Shown: positions 1 through 7,671 of the stretch, piece by piece | Layout of the letters: the number at the start of each line of letters is the position of its first letter | Position numbering within the stretch: position 1 is the stretch's first letter | NCBI GenBank assembly: GCA_021841865.1 | Contig: JAKCDM010000003.1 | Span: forward strand, 1-34,180 | DNA from: Pseudomonadota bacterium | GTDB lineage: Bacteria; Pseudomonadota; Gammaproteobacteria; Burkholderiales; Burkholderiaceae_C | Length of the DNA: 34,180 nt | Direction of reading: 5' to 3' | Position numbers and translations under genes: made by a program | The notes under the pieces: model-generated | Database searches by the model: none | Seen by the model: the letters and a program-made list of their open reading frames with translations, nothing else | Told to the model about the DNA's origin: nothing

Positions 1-206
1 CGAGCCAGCTGCAGGGGCTGGGCCTGGAGCTGGCGGCCGACGGCACCGAGCTGCACTACACCTACGATACCCACGACCAGGGCGCCGGCATGGGCGAACT
101 GCTCGAGCGCCTGCGCAGCGCGGGCGTAGCGTTCCGCGACCTGCACACCACCGAAAGCTCGCTGGAGGACATTTTCGTGAACCTGGTCCAGGAGCGGCAG
201 CCATGA
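1..206 (+). CDS. ABC-2 type exporter ATP-binding protein, C-terminal end (partial)
   Basis: Only the last 67 codons are in the window; the gene begins upstream. The frame is open from base 3 and ends in the TGA at 204-206. The translated tail contains ESSLEDIFV, the usual ending of ATPase subunits of ABC-2 exporters of the YadG/drug-export type. Its stop overlaps the start of the permease gene in an ATGA, so the two are translationally coupled. The nucleotide-binding motifs lie outside the window and the substrate cannot be inferred. The family call rests on the short tail and on the permease that follows. Confidence 0.8.
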   Translation, partial: SQLQGLGLELAADGTELHYTYDTHDQGAGMGELLERLRSAGVAFRDLHTTESSLEDIFVNLVQERQP

Positions 207-964
207 ACCTGCACGCAGTCCGTGCCATCTACCGCTTCGAGATGGCCCGTGCGCTTCGCACGGTCATGCAAAGCATCATCTCGCCGGTGATTTCCACGTC
301 GCTGTACTTCATCGTGTTCGGCGCCGCGATCGGCTCGCGCATGAAGGGCGTGGGCGGAGTCAGTTACGGGGCGTTCATCGTGCCGGGGCTGATCATGCTT
401 TCGCTGCTCACGCAAAGCGTGTCGAACGCGTCCTTCGGCATCTATTTCCCCAAGTTCAGCGGAACCATCTACGAGTTGCTGTCGGCTCCCGTGTCGTACC
501 TGGAGATCGTGCTGAGCTACGTCGGCGCCGCGGCCACCAAGGCGGTGATCGTCGGCCTGATCATCCTGCTCACCGCCACGCTGTTCGTGCCTCTGCGCAT
601 CGATCACCCGCTGTGGATGCTGGCCTTCCTGCTGCTCACCGCGGTGACCTTCAGCCTGCTCGGGTTCATCATCGGCATCTGGGCCGACGGCTTCGAGAAA
701 CTCCAGGTGGTGCCGCTGCTGATCATCACCCCGCTGACTTTCCTGGGCGGAAGCTTCTACTCCATCGACATGCTGCCGGGCATCTGGCGCACGGTCGCGC
801 TGTTCAACCCGGTGGTCTACCTGATCAGCGGTTTTCGCTGGAGTTTCTACAGCCAGGCCGATGTCGGCGTCGGGCTCAGCCTGGGAATGACCGCGGTGTT
901 CCTGGCCCTGGCGCTCGGCGTGGTGGCCTGGATCTTCAAGACCGGATACCGGCTTCGCACCTGA
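203..964 (+). CDS. ABC-2 type transporter permease
   Basis: This 253-residue integral membrane protein has about six hydrophobic segments. It resembles YadH-type permeases of two-component exporters, including the motif [16 protein letters not shown] near residues 180-200, which matches the conserved loop of the ABC-2 membrane domain. It would form the channel for the ATPase encoded just upstream, whose stop codon overlaps this ATG. The exported substrate is unknown. The globin-GAF-EAL gene starts 19 bases downstream on the same strand, so the three genes may be one transcript. Confidence 0.88.
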   Translation: MNLHAVRAIYRFEMARALRTVMQSIISPVISTSLYFIVFGAAIGSRMKGVGGVSYGAFIVPGLIMLSLLTQSVSNASFGIYFPKFSGTIYELLSAPVSYLEIVLSYVGAAATKAVIVGLIILLTATLFVPLRIDHPLWMLAFLLLTAVTFSLLGFIIGIWADGFEKLQVVPLLIITPLTFLGGSFYSIDMLPGIWRTVALFNPVVYLISGFRWSFYSQADVGVGLSLGMTAVFLALALGVVAWIFKTGYRLRT

Positions 965-983
965 AGCCCCGGAGGCGCCCGCG

Positions 984-3017
984 ATGCCGCAACCAGCGAT
1001 CGACGCCAACGACCCTGTCGCGCAGGCCGCCTACGACCAGGCGGCCGCCGGGTTGCTGCGGCTGATGCAGCCCCACCTGGAGCGCCTGGGCACCGAGTTC
1101 GTCAGCGCGTTCTACGCGCAGCTGGCGCGCGGCGAGCAGGCAGGGCGCATCCTGCAGGCGCTGAGCGACGAGGCCATGGAGCGGCTCAAGCTGCGCCAGG
1201 CCGAGCACCTGCGCCGCCTGACCGCGCCGGGCACATCGCGCGAGGTGCTGTTGCGCCGTGCCGACGGCGTCGGGCGCGCGCACGCGCTGGTCGGCGTTCG
1301 CGGATCGCTGCTGGTGCGAGCCCAGTCGCTGTACCGCGCGCTGCTCGACAAGGTGATCGACTCCAGCGAACTGGACGCCGCGCAGCGCCTGAGCATGTCG
1401 CGCATCGTCGAGCAGCGCCTGCACGACGACGTGCAGGCGCAGACCGAGGCCGCCGAGGGCGTGATGGGGGCGTACTGGCGGGTGCTGGCGGGGTCCTTCG
1501 CCGCGCTCGGCACCCCGTGGCCGGACGTTGCCGGCTCCGAGCTGCGGGCCCTGGGCGAACTGCCGGGCATGCGCGCGGTGCTGCTGCTGCGCCTGGGGCA
1601 CGACGGCATGCTCACCGTCGAGCGCAGCGCCGGCCCGGATGCGCAGGTCATCTCGCAGGTCATGCAGCATCCGTCGACCAGCGTGCTGATCGACGCGCAC
1701 TCGCCGCGCGGCCAGGGCCTGGCCGCGCTGGCGTGGCGCAGCGGGCTGGCCCACAGCACGCCCAGCTACCTGGACGATCCGCGCCTGGGCTTCTGGCGCG
1801 AACCGGCGCAGCGCCTGGGTCTGCAGTCGACCTTCGCCGTGCCGGTGCTCGGCAGCGACGCCCAGGCGGTGGCCTGCCTGTACATGTACGGCGCCTACCC
1901 GCACCAGTTCGAATGCGACTGGATGCGCGAATTCGGTCGCGGCCTGCAGCACCGCTGGGAGCAGGCGTGGCAGCGCTGCGGAGGCGCCAGCGCGCACGCG
2001 CTGCCGCAGGGGCTTGCGGACGAGTATCGCCGGCGCCTGTTCGACGGCGGACTGACCATGTACGCACAGCCGGTGCTCGACTTGCGCAGCGGCCAGGTGC
2101 ATTCGCTGGAAGCCCTGGCGCGACTGCGCATGCCCGACGGCACCGTGCTCGGACCGGGCCAGTTCCTGCCACTGCTCGGGCACGCCGAGCTCGACGCGCT
2201 GTTCCGCCTCGGGCTGCACCAGGTGCTCGACTGGGCCGCCGCGCAGCCGGACGAACTCGCGCGCCTGGGCCTGTCGATCAACCTGGCGCCGTCGACCCTG
2301 CACAACCCCGACTGCGTGCGCTGGGTCTCCGACGCGCTGCAGCGCCACGGCGTGGCACCGCAGCGCCTGCACATCGAGCTGCTGGAAACCCAGGAGCTCA
2401 ACTCCGCGCTGCAACGCCAGCAGCTCGAGCAGCTGGCAGGGCTGGGCGTGCGGCTGTCGATGGACGACCTGGGCTCGGGCTACAGCAGCCTGGAGCGCCT
2501 GTCGCGGCTTCCCTTCGACGTGATCAAGATCGACCAGGCGCTGCTGGCGAGCATTCGCACCCAGCCGATGCGAGTTCTCAGTCTGGTCGGCTCGCTGATC
2601 CAGATGGCCCACGACCTGCAGCGCGAAGCCGTGGTCGAAGGCCTGGAGGACGACGACGCGGTGGAAGCGGTGAGCCTGCTCGGCGCCACGCTGGGCCAGG
2701 GCTTCGGTATCTGCCGGCCGATGCCGCTGGAGCAGGTCGGCGCCTGGCTCCAGGGTTTCCGCGCGCGTCCGATGCAACCGGCCGTTCGCACCCGGCTGGG
2801 CGCGCTGGCCTACCACTGGCGCTACATGCGCACGCGCAACGCGGCGGCGTGGCATGGCGACCTCGCCAGTTGCCCGCTCACCGGCTTCCTGCGCCGCGTC
2901 GCACCCGACGACGCCGAGATCGCGACCTGGCATGCTCGGCTGCACGCCGGCGACGACCCCGACACGGCCAGCCGCCACCTGAAGGACTGGCTGCTGCGAT
3001 CGATCGCCCAGACCTGA
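984..3017 (+). CDS. Globin-coupled GAF-EAL cyclic-di-GMP phosphodiesterase
   Basis: This is a 677-residue cytosolic signalling protein. Residues about 10-165 look like a globin-coupled sensor domain, with His100 (in GVGRAH) as the likely proximal haem ligand. Residues about 185-330 fit a GAF domain. Residues about 345-595 are an EAL domain. The phosphodiesterase residues appear present: Glu376 of the EAL signature, Asn433, Glu465, Asp494-Asp495 in DDLGSGYSS, Lys515, Glu552 and Gln572, so an active c-di-GMP hydrolase is likely. A further 80 residues after the EAL domain are unassigned. No GGDEF domain is present. GGAGG at 971-975 supports the start. Oxygen, NO or redox sensing is inferred from the globin domain; the connection to the exporter upstream is unknown. 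Confidence 0.85.
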   Translation: MPQPAIDANDPVAQAAYDQAAAGLLRLMQPHLERLGTEFVSAFYAQLARGEQAGRILQALSDEAMERLKLRQAEHLRRLTAPGTSREVLLRRADGVGRAHALVGVRGSLLVRAQSLYRALLDKVIDSSELDAAQRLSMSRIVEQRLHDDVQAQTEAAEGVMGAYWRVLAGSFAALGTPWPDVAGSELRALGELPGMRAVLLLRLGHDGMLTVERSAGPDAQVISQVMQHPSTSVLIDAHSPRGQGLAALAWRSGLAHSTPSYLDDPRLGFWREPAQRLGLQSTFAVPVLGSDAQAVACLYMYGAYPHQFECDWMREFGRGLQHRWEQAWQRCGGASAHALPQGLADEYRRRLFDGGLTMYAQPVLDLRSGQVHSLEALARLRMPDGTVLGPGQFLPLLGHAELDALFRLGLHQVLDWAAAQPDELARLGLSINLAPSTLHNPDCVRWVSDALQRHGVAPQRLHIELLETQELNSALQRQQLEQLAGLGVRLSMDDLGSGYSSLERLSRLPFDVIKIDQALLASIRTQPMRVLSLVGSLIQMAHDLQREAVVEGLEDDDAVEAVSLLGATLGQGFGICRPMPLEQVGAWLQGFRARPMQPAVRTRLGALAYHWRYMRTRNAAAWHGDLASCPLTGFLRRVAPDDAEIATWHARLHAGDDPDTASRHLKDWLLRSIAQT

Positions 3018-3137
3018 GGGCGACACGCGCGCCTGGTTCCCTTTGCCGACGTAGGCATAACCGTTCCACGGGCTTCAGACATCGGCCACGCCATCGACAA
3101 TGGCCGCCCCCACTGTCTGGGATACCGGAACCCCACC

Positions 3138-3803
3138 ATGCGCAAGTCCGCTCTCGCCCTCGCCGGCGCCCTTTCGCTGGGCCCGCCCACCGGTGCCTTC
3201 TGCACGGCCGCCCACGCCGACGAAGCGCCGTGGGTCAGCGTGCAGCTGGTCAATCGCAGCAGCAGGTCCTTCGACTACAGCCTGCAAATGGCCAGCCTGA
3301 AGCGTCCGTTCTACAGGGTGATCTCGCTGGTCACGCTGGGCAAGCCGTCCATCGGCGAGATCACCGACGTGCCGATCATCGCGCCGGGCTACGGCAGCGG
3401 CTGGGCCCGCTACACCTACAACACAAGATTCTGGACCAGCGACGGCGTCTCGCTGAACCTGCAGACGCCTGCTGGAAAGCGCTTCGGCATGCGCTCGTGG
3501 CCACCGCTGAGCCCGCACACCTGCAACATTCCCCCGAGCATGCGTGAAGGCTACGTGCTGCTCAACGTGCAGGACAGAGGCTCGGGTTTCGTGATGTACG
3601 AGCAATTGTCGAATGGCGACGTATGCGCCTTCGGGCTCACCGACGGCTACGGCCCGGCATTCCGCGGCGGGCGCGAGCAGATCGAGCTTGCCGACACGTT
3701 CGCAGACCCCGAGCTGCTGCGCCGGCTCGACGCCGACTTCATCGAAGCCACCGGCATCGACCCGGCACGGGCACGCGCCGAGGCGCCGCAAGACGGGCGT
3801 TGA
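3138..3803 (+). CDS. Secreted protein of unknown function (paralogue A of a local family)
   Basis: This 221-residue protein has an N-terminal signal peptide (MRKSALALAGALSL, then an AHA-D cleavage-like site near residue 28). I do not recognise the family. It shares ordered motifs with the protein encoded at 4842-5351: FDYSLQ near the mature N-terminus, a G-K/R-x-FG-M/L-R motif, HTCN, and a C-terminal C-x-F-x-x-T-D/E-GYGP. The two conserved cysteines could form a disulfide. The pattern of short alternating strands suggests a beta-sandwich. It has about 50 extra C-terminal residues that the paralogue lacks. No strong ribosome binding site precedes the ATG. It converges on the LysR gene with only 22 bases between the stops. 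Confidence 0.72.
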   Translation: MRKSALALAGALSLGPPTGAFCTAAHADEAPWVSVQLVNRSSRSFDYSLQMASLKRPFYRVISLVTLGKPSIGEITDVPIIAPGYGSGWARYTYNTRFWTSDGVSLNLQTPAGKRFGMRSWPPLSPHTCNIPPSMREGYVLLNVQDRGSGFVMYEQLSNGDVCAFGLTDGYGPAFRGGREQIELADTFADPELLRRLDADFIEATGIDPARARAEAPQDGR

Positions 3804-3825
3804 CGCCGCCGAGCCTGGGTTGCCG

Positions 3826-4773
3826 CTACCCCTGCGCGGTGGCCTCGGGCACCTGGGGCGCGCCGAAGGTCTCGGCGAGGAAGGCCTCGCCGTGCTCGAG
3901 GATGAAATAGCGGAAGGTCTCGGCGGCCGGCGACAGCAGCTTGGCCAGGCTGTTGACCGCGTGCCAGCGCCGCAGCACCGGCATGCCCTCGACGCGCGGC
4001 ACCACCAGCAAGCCGTCGCGCAGTTCCAGCCCCACCGTGTGCAGCGACAGGAAACTGATGCCCATGCCCGCCATCACCGCCTGCTTGATGCTCTCGTTGC
4101 TTTGCATCTCCGTGAAACTCTGCAGGTCGACCCGGTGCTGGCGAAGGTATTCCTCGAACGTGGCGCGGGTACCGGAACCGGGCTCGCGCACGATGAAGTT
4201 GAACTGGGCCAGCGCCTCGGCTCGATGCGGGCCGCCGCGCGCCAGCGGGTGATCGGGTGGCGCCACGACGCCCAGCGGGTGCGCGGCGAAGGGCTCGGCA
4301 CGCGTGTCCATCTCCTTGGGCGGGCGCCCCATGATGGCGAGGTCGAGCTCGCTGTTCTGCAGGTGGTCGATGAGCTGGGCACGGTTGCCCACGAACAGCC
4401 TCACGTCCAGATGGGGGTATTGCTCGTGAAAGCGCGCCAGCAGGCGCGGCACGAAGTACTGCGCGGTGCTGACCATGCCGATGGTCAGGCGTCCGGCCTT
4501 GATGCCGCGCAGCCGGGCCATCGCGTCCTCGGCGTCCTTCAGCGTGCCCAGCACCTTGCGCGCGTAGACCAGGAAATACTCGCCGCTGAGGGTCAGGCTG
4601 ACCGACTTGCCCTGGCGCTCGAACAACGGAAGGCCCACCTGCGCCTCGAGTTCGCGAATCTGGATCGACACCGCCGGAGGCGTCAGGTGCATTTCCTGCG
4701 CCGCCTTGCCGAAGTGCAGGTGCCTCGCCGCTGCGCTGAACACGCGGAGTTGTCGCAAGGTGATGTTTTTCAA
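3826..4773 (-). CDS. cbbR: LysR-family regulator, probably CbbR
   Basis: This 315-residue protein has an N-terminal winged helix-turn-helix (LRQLRVFSAAARHLHFGKAA, then LTPPAVSIQIRELE) and a LysR substrate-binding domain. The sequence matches CbbR regulators of Calvin-cycle operons best, and CbbR is expected beside such a cluster. It would sense a metabolite and act at T-N11-A type sites such as those before cbbL. It is not adjacent to and divergent from cbbL as is common, but lies some 15 kb away beyond the cluster's 3' end. The start is TTG; the N-terminus MKNITLRQL is standard for the family and no upstream ATG fits. The GGGGGA ribosome binding site lies inside a perfect inverted repeat (4776-4804). 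Confidence 0.85.
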   Translation of the reverse strand: MKNITLRQLRVFSAAARHLHFGKAAQEMHLTPPAVSIQIRELEAQVGLPLFERQGKSVSLTLSGEYFLVYARKVLGTLKDAEDAMARLRGIKAGRLTIGMVSTAQYFVPRLLARFHEQYPHLDVRLFVGNRAQLIDHLQNSELDLAIMGRPPKEMDTRAEPFAAHPLGVVAPPDHPLARGGPHRAEALAQFNFIVREPGSGTRATFEEYLRQHRVDLQSFTEMQSNESIKQAVMAGMGISFLSLHTVGLELRDGLLVVPRVEGMPVLRRWHAVNSLAKLLSPAAETFRYFILEHGEAFLAETFGAPQVPEATAQG

Positions 4774-4775
4774 GC

Positions 4776-4804
4776 AGATCCCCCGATGGATACCCGGGGG
4801 ATCT
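4776..4804 (-). promoter_or_regulatory. Inverted repeat covering the cbbR ribosome binding site
   Basis: A perfect 9-bp inverted repeat (AGATCCCCC / GGGGGATCT) is separated by 11 bases. In the cbbR mRNA the 3' arm contains the GGGGGA Shine-Dalgarno sequence, five bases before the TTG start. Folding would hide it. The same palindrome could instead be a protein operator. Either function is inference. Confidence 0.6.
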
Positions 4805-4815
4805 TAAGGCCTTCG

Positions 4816-4835
4816 CGGCGCGTTCGAGCGCGCCG
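4816..4835 (-). terminator. Possible hairpin terminator after the secreted-protein gene
   Basis: CGGCGCG and CGCGCCG form a 7-bp GC stem with a six-base loop, starting seven bases after the stop of the gene at 4842-5351. There is no clear U tract, so it may be a weak terminator or allow read-through into cbbR. Confidence 0.4.
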
Positions 4836-4841
4836 GTCGCT

Positions 4842-5351
4842 TCACGACCACAGGCTGGGACCGTATCCCTCGGTGACGTCGAAGGAGCACTGGCTACCGT
4901 CCGGCAGCTCCTCGATCAGCTGGTACGGGGCTTGCGAGTCGCTTCGCTCCTTGAACCTGAAGACCACGATGACGTCGTCCCAGTTGCGGTAGAGGTTGCA
5001 GGTATGGTGGAAGGTGTCCTTGCGCAGGCCGAACTGCCTGCCGTCGGCGGTAAGCAGGCTGAAGGCCACGCCGTCGTCCTGCTTCCAGCCCCCGATCTGG
5101 TAGGTGTTCTCGGGGCTGATCTGGCCGGGTGTGCTGATCGGCTGCTGCGTGAGATCGTCGCTGCGGTACTTGCCCAGCCACGACGCCGTGCTCATGTACA
5201 CCGCGCTGCCTTCGACCTGCGCCAGTTGCAGGCTGTAGTCGAACGACAGCTTGCTTTCGTTGTGGAACTCGTACCTCGCGGTGCCGGCATGCGTCAGGCT
5301 GGCAAGGCTGCACAGAGCGGCCGCGGCGATCATCGATTTCAGGAGTTTCAT
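4842..5351 (-). CDS. Secreted protein of unknown function (paralogue B)
   Basis: This 169-residue protein has a clear signal peptide (MKLLKSMIAAAALCSLASL, cleavage after THA near residue 22). The mature part shares FDYSLQ, a GRQFGLR motif, HTCN and a C-x-F-x-x-T-E-GYGP ending with the protein at 3138-3803. The two are therefore homologues, but the function is not recognised. The conserved cysteine pair suggests a disulfide-stabilised extracytoplasmic fold. GGAG sits about seven bases before the ATG. It is upstream of and codirectional with cbbR (68 bases between stop and start), so read-through into cbbR is possible. Confidence 0.75.
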   Translation of the reverse strand: MKLLKSMIAAAALCSLASLTHAGTARYEFHNESKLSFDYSLQLAQVEGSAVYMSTASWLGKYRSDDLTQQPISTPGQISPENTYQIGGWKQDDGVAFSLLTADGRQFGLRKDTFHHTCNLYRNWDDVIVVFRFKERSDSQAPYQLIEELPDGSQCSFDVTEGYGPSLWS

Positions 5352-5671
5352 GGACTTCTCCGGTTCATGGGCGTAGCGCGACCACCCGATGGCACGATGG
5401 CCACAAGTTGCCGACGACACGCACGAGAGCGTTCTCGCCAGGCCTACGACGCGGTGACCCGCGCTGCCGGCGAACGGGTTGACGACGCATCGAACAGCGA
5501 TGCGCCGGGAACCCTTAGTACCCCGCCAAGCCCTTTGGTTCCTCGAACCCGGAATCGGCGCGCAGGGCCGGCGCCGCGGGGCTGTCTGCGGGGTCTTCGG
5601 GGGGCGGGAACCTCTCGGCGCCGGCAGGGTCCAAGGGACAACAAGTCCCATGGACCGCCCCGGAGACCGGC
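5352..5671. other. 320-base intergenic region between divergent secreted-protein genes
   Basis: No convincing open reading frame. It must hold promoters for both flanking genes, but I see no clear -35/-10 pair. It contains an inverted repeat GGAACC (5508-5513) / GGTTCC (5537-5542) and a hairpin at 5631-5653. Confidence 0.5.
5631..5653 (+). promoter_or_regulatory. Leader hairpin before the 5672 gene
   Basis: CCAAGGGAC and GTCCCATGG pair over eight of nine positions around a five-base AACAA loop. The hairpin ends 18 bases before the ATG and nine bases before the GGAG ribosome binding site. It could be an operator or a leader structure; no function is shown. Confidence 0.35.
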
Positions 5672-6178
5672 ATGAACTGCATGAACGGCATGAAAGCGAT
5701 GATGGCGCTCATGCTGGCCTCGTGGCTGGGCTGCGCCAGCGCTGGAACGGGGTATTACGTGACCCTGAACAACGCGACGGACCAGCCCTTGCAACTTCGC
5801 TTCGGCGGCAGCGACCAGTGGCATCCCGACGATTTCGCCCAGGACCATTCGATCGCGCCGCGCCAGGCCATCGTGCTGTACACGGAGAACGTCGATATCG
5901 GGCCCGGAATCGTCGGCCTCGACGTGCAGGGGGGCAAATTCGCCCATGCCCATGTCGAGCTCTGGCAGAACGGCCATGCCTATTCGGCGACCGAGAGCAT
6001 CTCGACCGCGGCCTTCCTGCCCTCCGGGGCAAGCGGCTGGTACGACTGCAGGGGCCGGGGTCGCGACTGCGAGCATTTTTTCGGCGTCGGCACCAATGAT
6101 CCCGACATCACGACCAGCATCTCCGCCACGAACGACAGCGTCTACCAGACGGTTCACGCCACGGTGACCTTTCGCTGA
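5672..6178 (+). CDS. Small secreted protein of unknown function
   Basis: This 168-residue protein starts with a signal peptide (hydrophobic MKAMMALMLASWLG, then CASA-G near residue 25). The mature protein is rich in short beta-type segments and has two cysteines close together (YDC and RDC, about residues 125-133). The mature start, YYVTLNNATDQPLQLRF, is laid out like the start of the two paralogues at 3138 and 4842 (strand, Asn, then hydrophobic strand), but the later motifs are missing. Membership of the same family is therefore only a possibility. GGAG at 5662-5665 supports the ATG. It converges on the protease gene across a hairpin. Confidence 0.68.
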   Translation: MNCMNGMKAMMALMLASWLGCASAGTGYYVTLNNATDQPLQLRFGGSDQWHPDDFAQDHSIAPRQAIVLYTENVDIGPGIVGLDVQGGKFAHAHVELWQNGHAYSATESISTAAFLPSGASGWYDCRGRGRDCEHFFGVGTNDPDITTSISATNDSVYQTVHATVTFR

Positions 6179-6184
6179 GAAGCC

Positions 6185-6204
6185 CGCGCGCGTCAACGCG
6201 CGCG
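6185..6204. terminator. Bidirectional hairpin between convergent genes
   Basis: Two CGCGCGCG arms pair around a TCAA loop, six bases after the stop of the 5672 gene and one base beyond the stop of the protease gene. It is the likely end of the carboxysome cluster transcript. There is no U tract. Confidence 0.5.
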
Positions 6205-6205
6205 A

Positions 6206-7018
6206 TCAAGCTCGCCAGCGCTCCAGGTAGGCCCGGGCGAGTTCGAGCACCAGATCCGACTTGAGCACCAGGCCGAGGTCGATCATCTCGGTGTCGAGCT
6301 CCGGCGCGCGCAGGCTGGCCGGAATCGGCGCCGGCACCACGCGCCGCGCCTCTTCGCGAAAGAACACCGCGCTGACCACCCCGGCGAACCACAGCTCGCG
6401 CAGCGCCAGGCGCTGCTGGCCGCGCTCGATGAACACCGGGCTGCCGCTGGAGCCCGGGTACACCGCAGCGTCGATCAGGAACTGGCGCCGGCCCTCGAAG
6501 TCCAGCATCGCCGGCGTCGCGGTACTGCCGCGGCGCAGGATGGGCATCAGGTTGACCTGGTCCCACACGCCGCTGGGGTAGCCGACGAACAACACCTCCT
6601 CCAGCGCATCCAGCCCTTCCCACGCCGCGGCATCGGGAATCAGCCGGCTGTCGATCGGCTCGACGTACAGCTCCACGCCTTCGCTCGCCGCGGCGTCGCG
6701 CAACGGCGCCAGCGGCACGATCGCGAGGTCGACTTCGGCGTCGGGGTGCACGAACCAGGCCGCCGCGAACTGCTCGATGCGCAACTCGAAGCGGCAGCCC
6801 AGCAACGGCACCGCTCGCCTTGCCTGCGTGAACACCAGCGCGCCTTCGCGCACCCCGTCGACCAGGTGCCGGTTGGTGACCACGAAATCGACCGGCCCGC
6901 GCGTGCCCTGGTGACGCAGCACGAAGGCGGTTCCCGAGCCCTGGCTGCCGTCGTCGAGCACGGTGTCGACGCGCACGGTGCTGAACAGCAGGCGCTTGGC
7001 GGTGGAGTCGACTCGCAT
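6206..7018 (-). CDS. Cytosolic trypsin-like serine protease, last gene of the carboxysome cluster
   Basis: This 270-residue protein has the chymotrypsin/HtrA-type peptidase order: GSGTAFVL near residue 27, His51 in VTNRHLV, Asp97 in EVDLAIV, and Ser191 in YPGSSGSPVF. The catalytic triad is thus complete. There is no signal peptide, membrane segment or PDZ domain, so it should act in the cytosol. The C-terminal 50 residues are unassigned. Its start lies 13 bases after the csoS1D stop, on the same strand, which places it in the carboxysome operon. Roles such as processing of shell, CsoS2 or activase proteins are guesses. I know of no standard cso gene of this kind. An inactive-scaffold role is less likely since the triad is intact. 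Confidence 0.82.
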   Translation of the reverse strand: MRVDSTAKRLLFSTVRVDTVLDDGSQGSGTAFVLRHQGTRGPVDFVVTNRHLVDGVREGALVFTQARRAVPLLGCRFELRIEQFAAAWFVHPDAEVDLAIVPLAPLRDAAASEGVELYVEPIDSRLIPDAAAWEGLDALEEVLFVGYPSGVWDQVNLMPILRRGSTATPAMLDFEGRRQFLIDAAVYPGSSGSPVFIERGQQRLALRELWFAGVVSAVFFREEARRVVPAPIPASLRAPELDTEMIDLGLVLKSDLVLELARAYLERWRA

Positions 7019-7031
7019 GGCCTGCCCGGGC

Positions 7032-7661
7032 TCAGCAAGAAGCGGCGCTGAGGTTCAGGCGCTGCAGCGCGGCCACTGCCGCCGCCTGCGCCTGCGCGGC
7101 CTCGGCCTCGGTGCCCATCATGGTCAGGCGACCGAAGGTGCCGAAGGGCTTGACGTCGACCAGCGTGACATGGGCCGCCTTCTCCGCCTCGTTGGCGGCG
7201 TAGATGATGTAGCCGGCAGGCTCGACCTCGAGGATGAACATGCTCTTGCCGGGCAGCAGCATCGAACCCTTGCGCAGCTGACGGTTGATCAGCGTGGCAT
7301 GGTCGGGCGTGACGGCGCGGATGATCTCGTTCCACGCAACCTTGCAGGCCAGACGGGACTCGAGCGAGGTGCCCAGGGCCTGCAGGATCACGTCCCCGGC
7401 CGCCTGCACCTCGCTCTGGTTGCGGTAGTGCAGTTCGACCGAGCCGAACGAGCGCTCGACCACCTGCTCTCCCATGTGCACGTTGCTGCGCTTGAGCGCC
7501 GCGTCCGACAGGCTGTGCACGGCCATTCCCGGCGCCACCTCGACCCACAGGCAGGCGTCGCCGGGAACCGGCAGGAAACCCTGCGACGAGGTCCCGAGGT
7601 ACGACGCGAGCTGCGGCTGCAGCGCGTCGATGAACACGAAGGTGCGAAGGCTGATGTTCAC
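7032..7661 (-). CDS. csoS1D: CsoS1D, tandem-BMC (BMC-T) carboxysome shell protein
   Basis: This protein of about 209 residues carries two consecutive BMC folds. The N-terminal stretch [20 protein letters not shown], then GFLPVPGD and [12 protein letters not shown], matches CsoS1D closely, and the second half has [13 protein letters not shown] and [11 protein letters not shown]. CsoS1D forms stacked trimers with a large gated pore, thought to admit bulkier metabolites such as RuBP. It lacks the long N-terminal extension of the cyanobacterial form. The GTG at 7661 is preferred because GGAG lies five bases upstream; a GTG at 7667 would overlap that site. It follows cbbO by ten bases. Confidence 0.9.
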   Translation of the reverse strand: MNISLRTFVFIDALQPQLASYLGTSSQGFLPVPGDACLWVEVAPGMAVHSLSDAALKRSNVHMGEQVVERSFGSVELHYRNQSEVQAAGDVILQALGTSLESRLACKVAWNEIIRAVTPDHATLINRQLRKGSMLLPGKSMFILEVEPAGYIIYAANEAEKAAHVTLVDVKPFGTFGRLTMMGTEAEAAQAQAAAVAALQRLNLSAASC

Positions 7662-7671
7662 TCGCACTCCG

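Noticed and set aside
936..3026. Long minus-strand open frame opposite the globin-GAF-EAL gene
   Set aside because: It is a GC-driven antisense frame with Arg/Ala/Gln-rich, non-protein-like composition; the + strand protein has full domains.
5461..5520. TTGACG near 5479 as a -35 element
   Set aside because: No acceptable -10 sequence lies 15-19 bases downstream on either reading.
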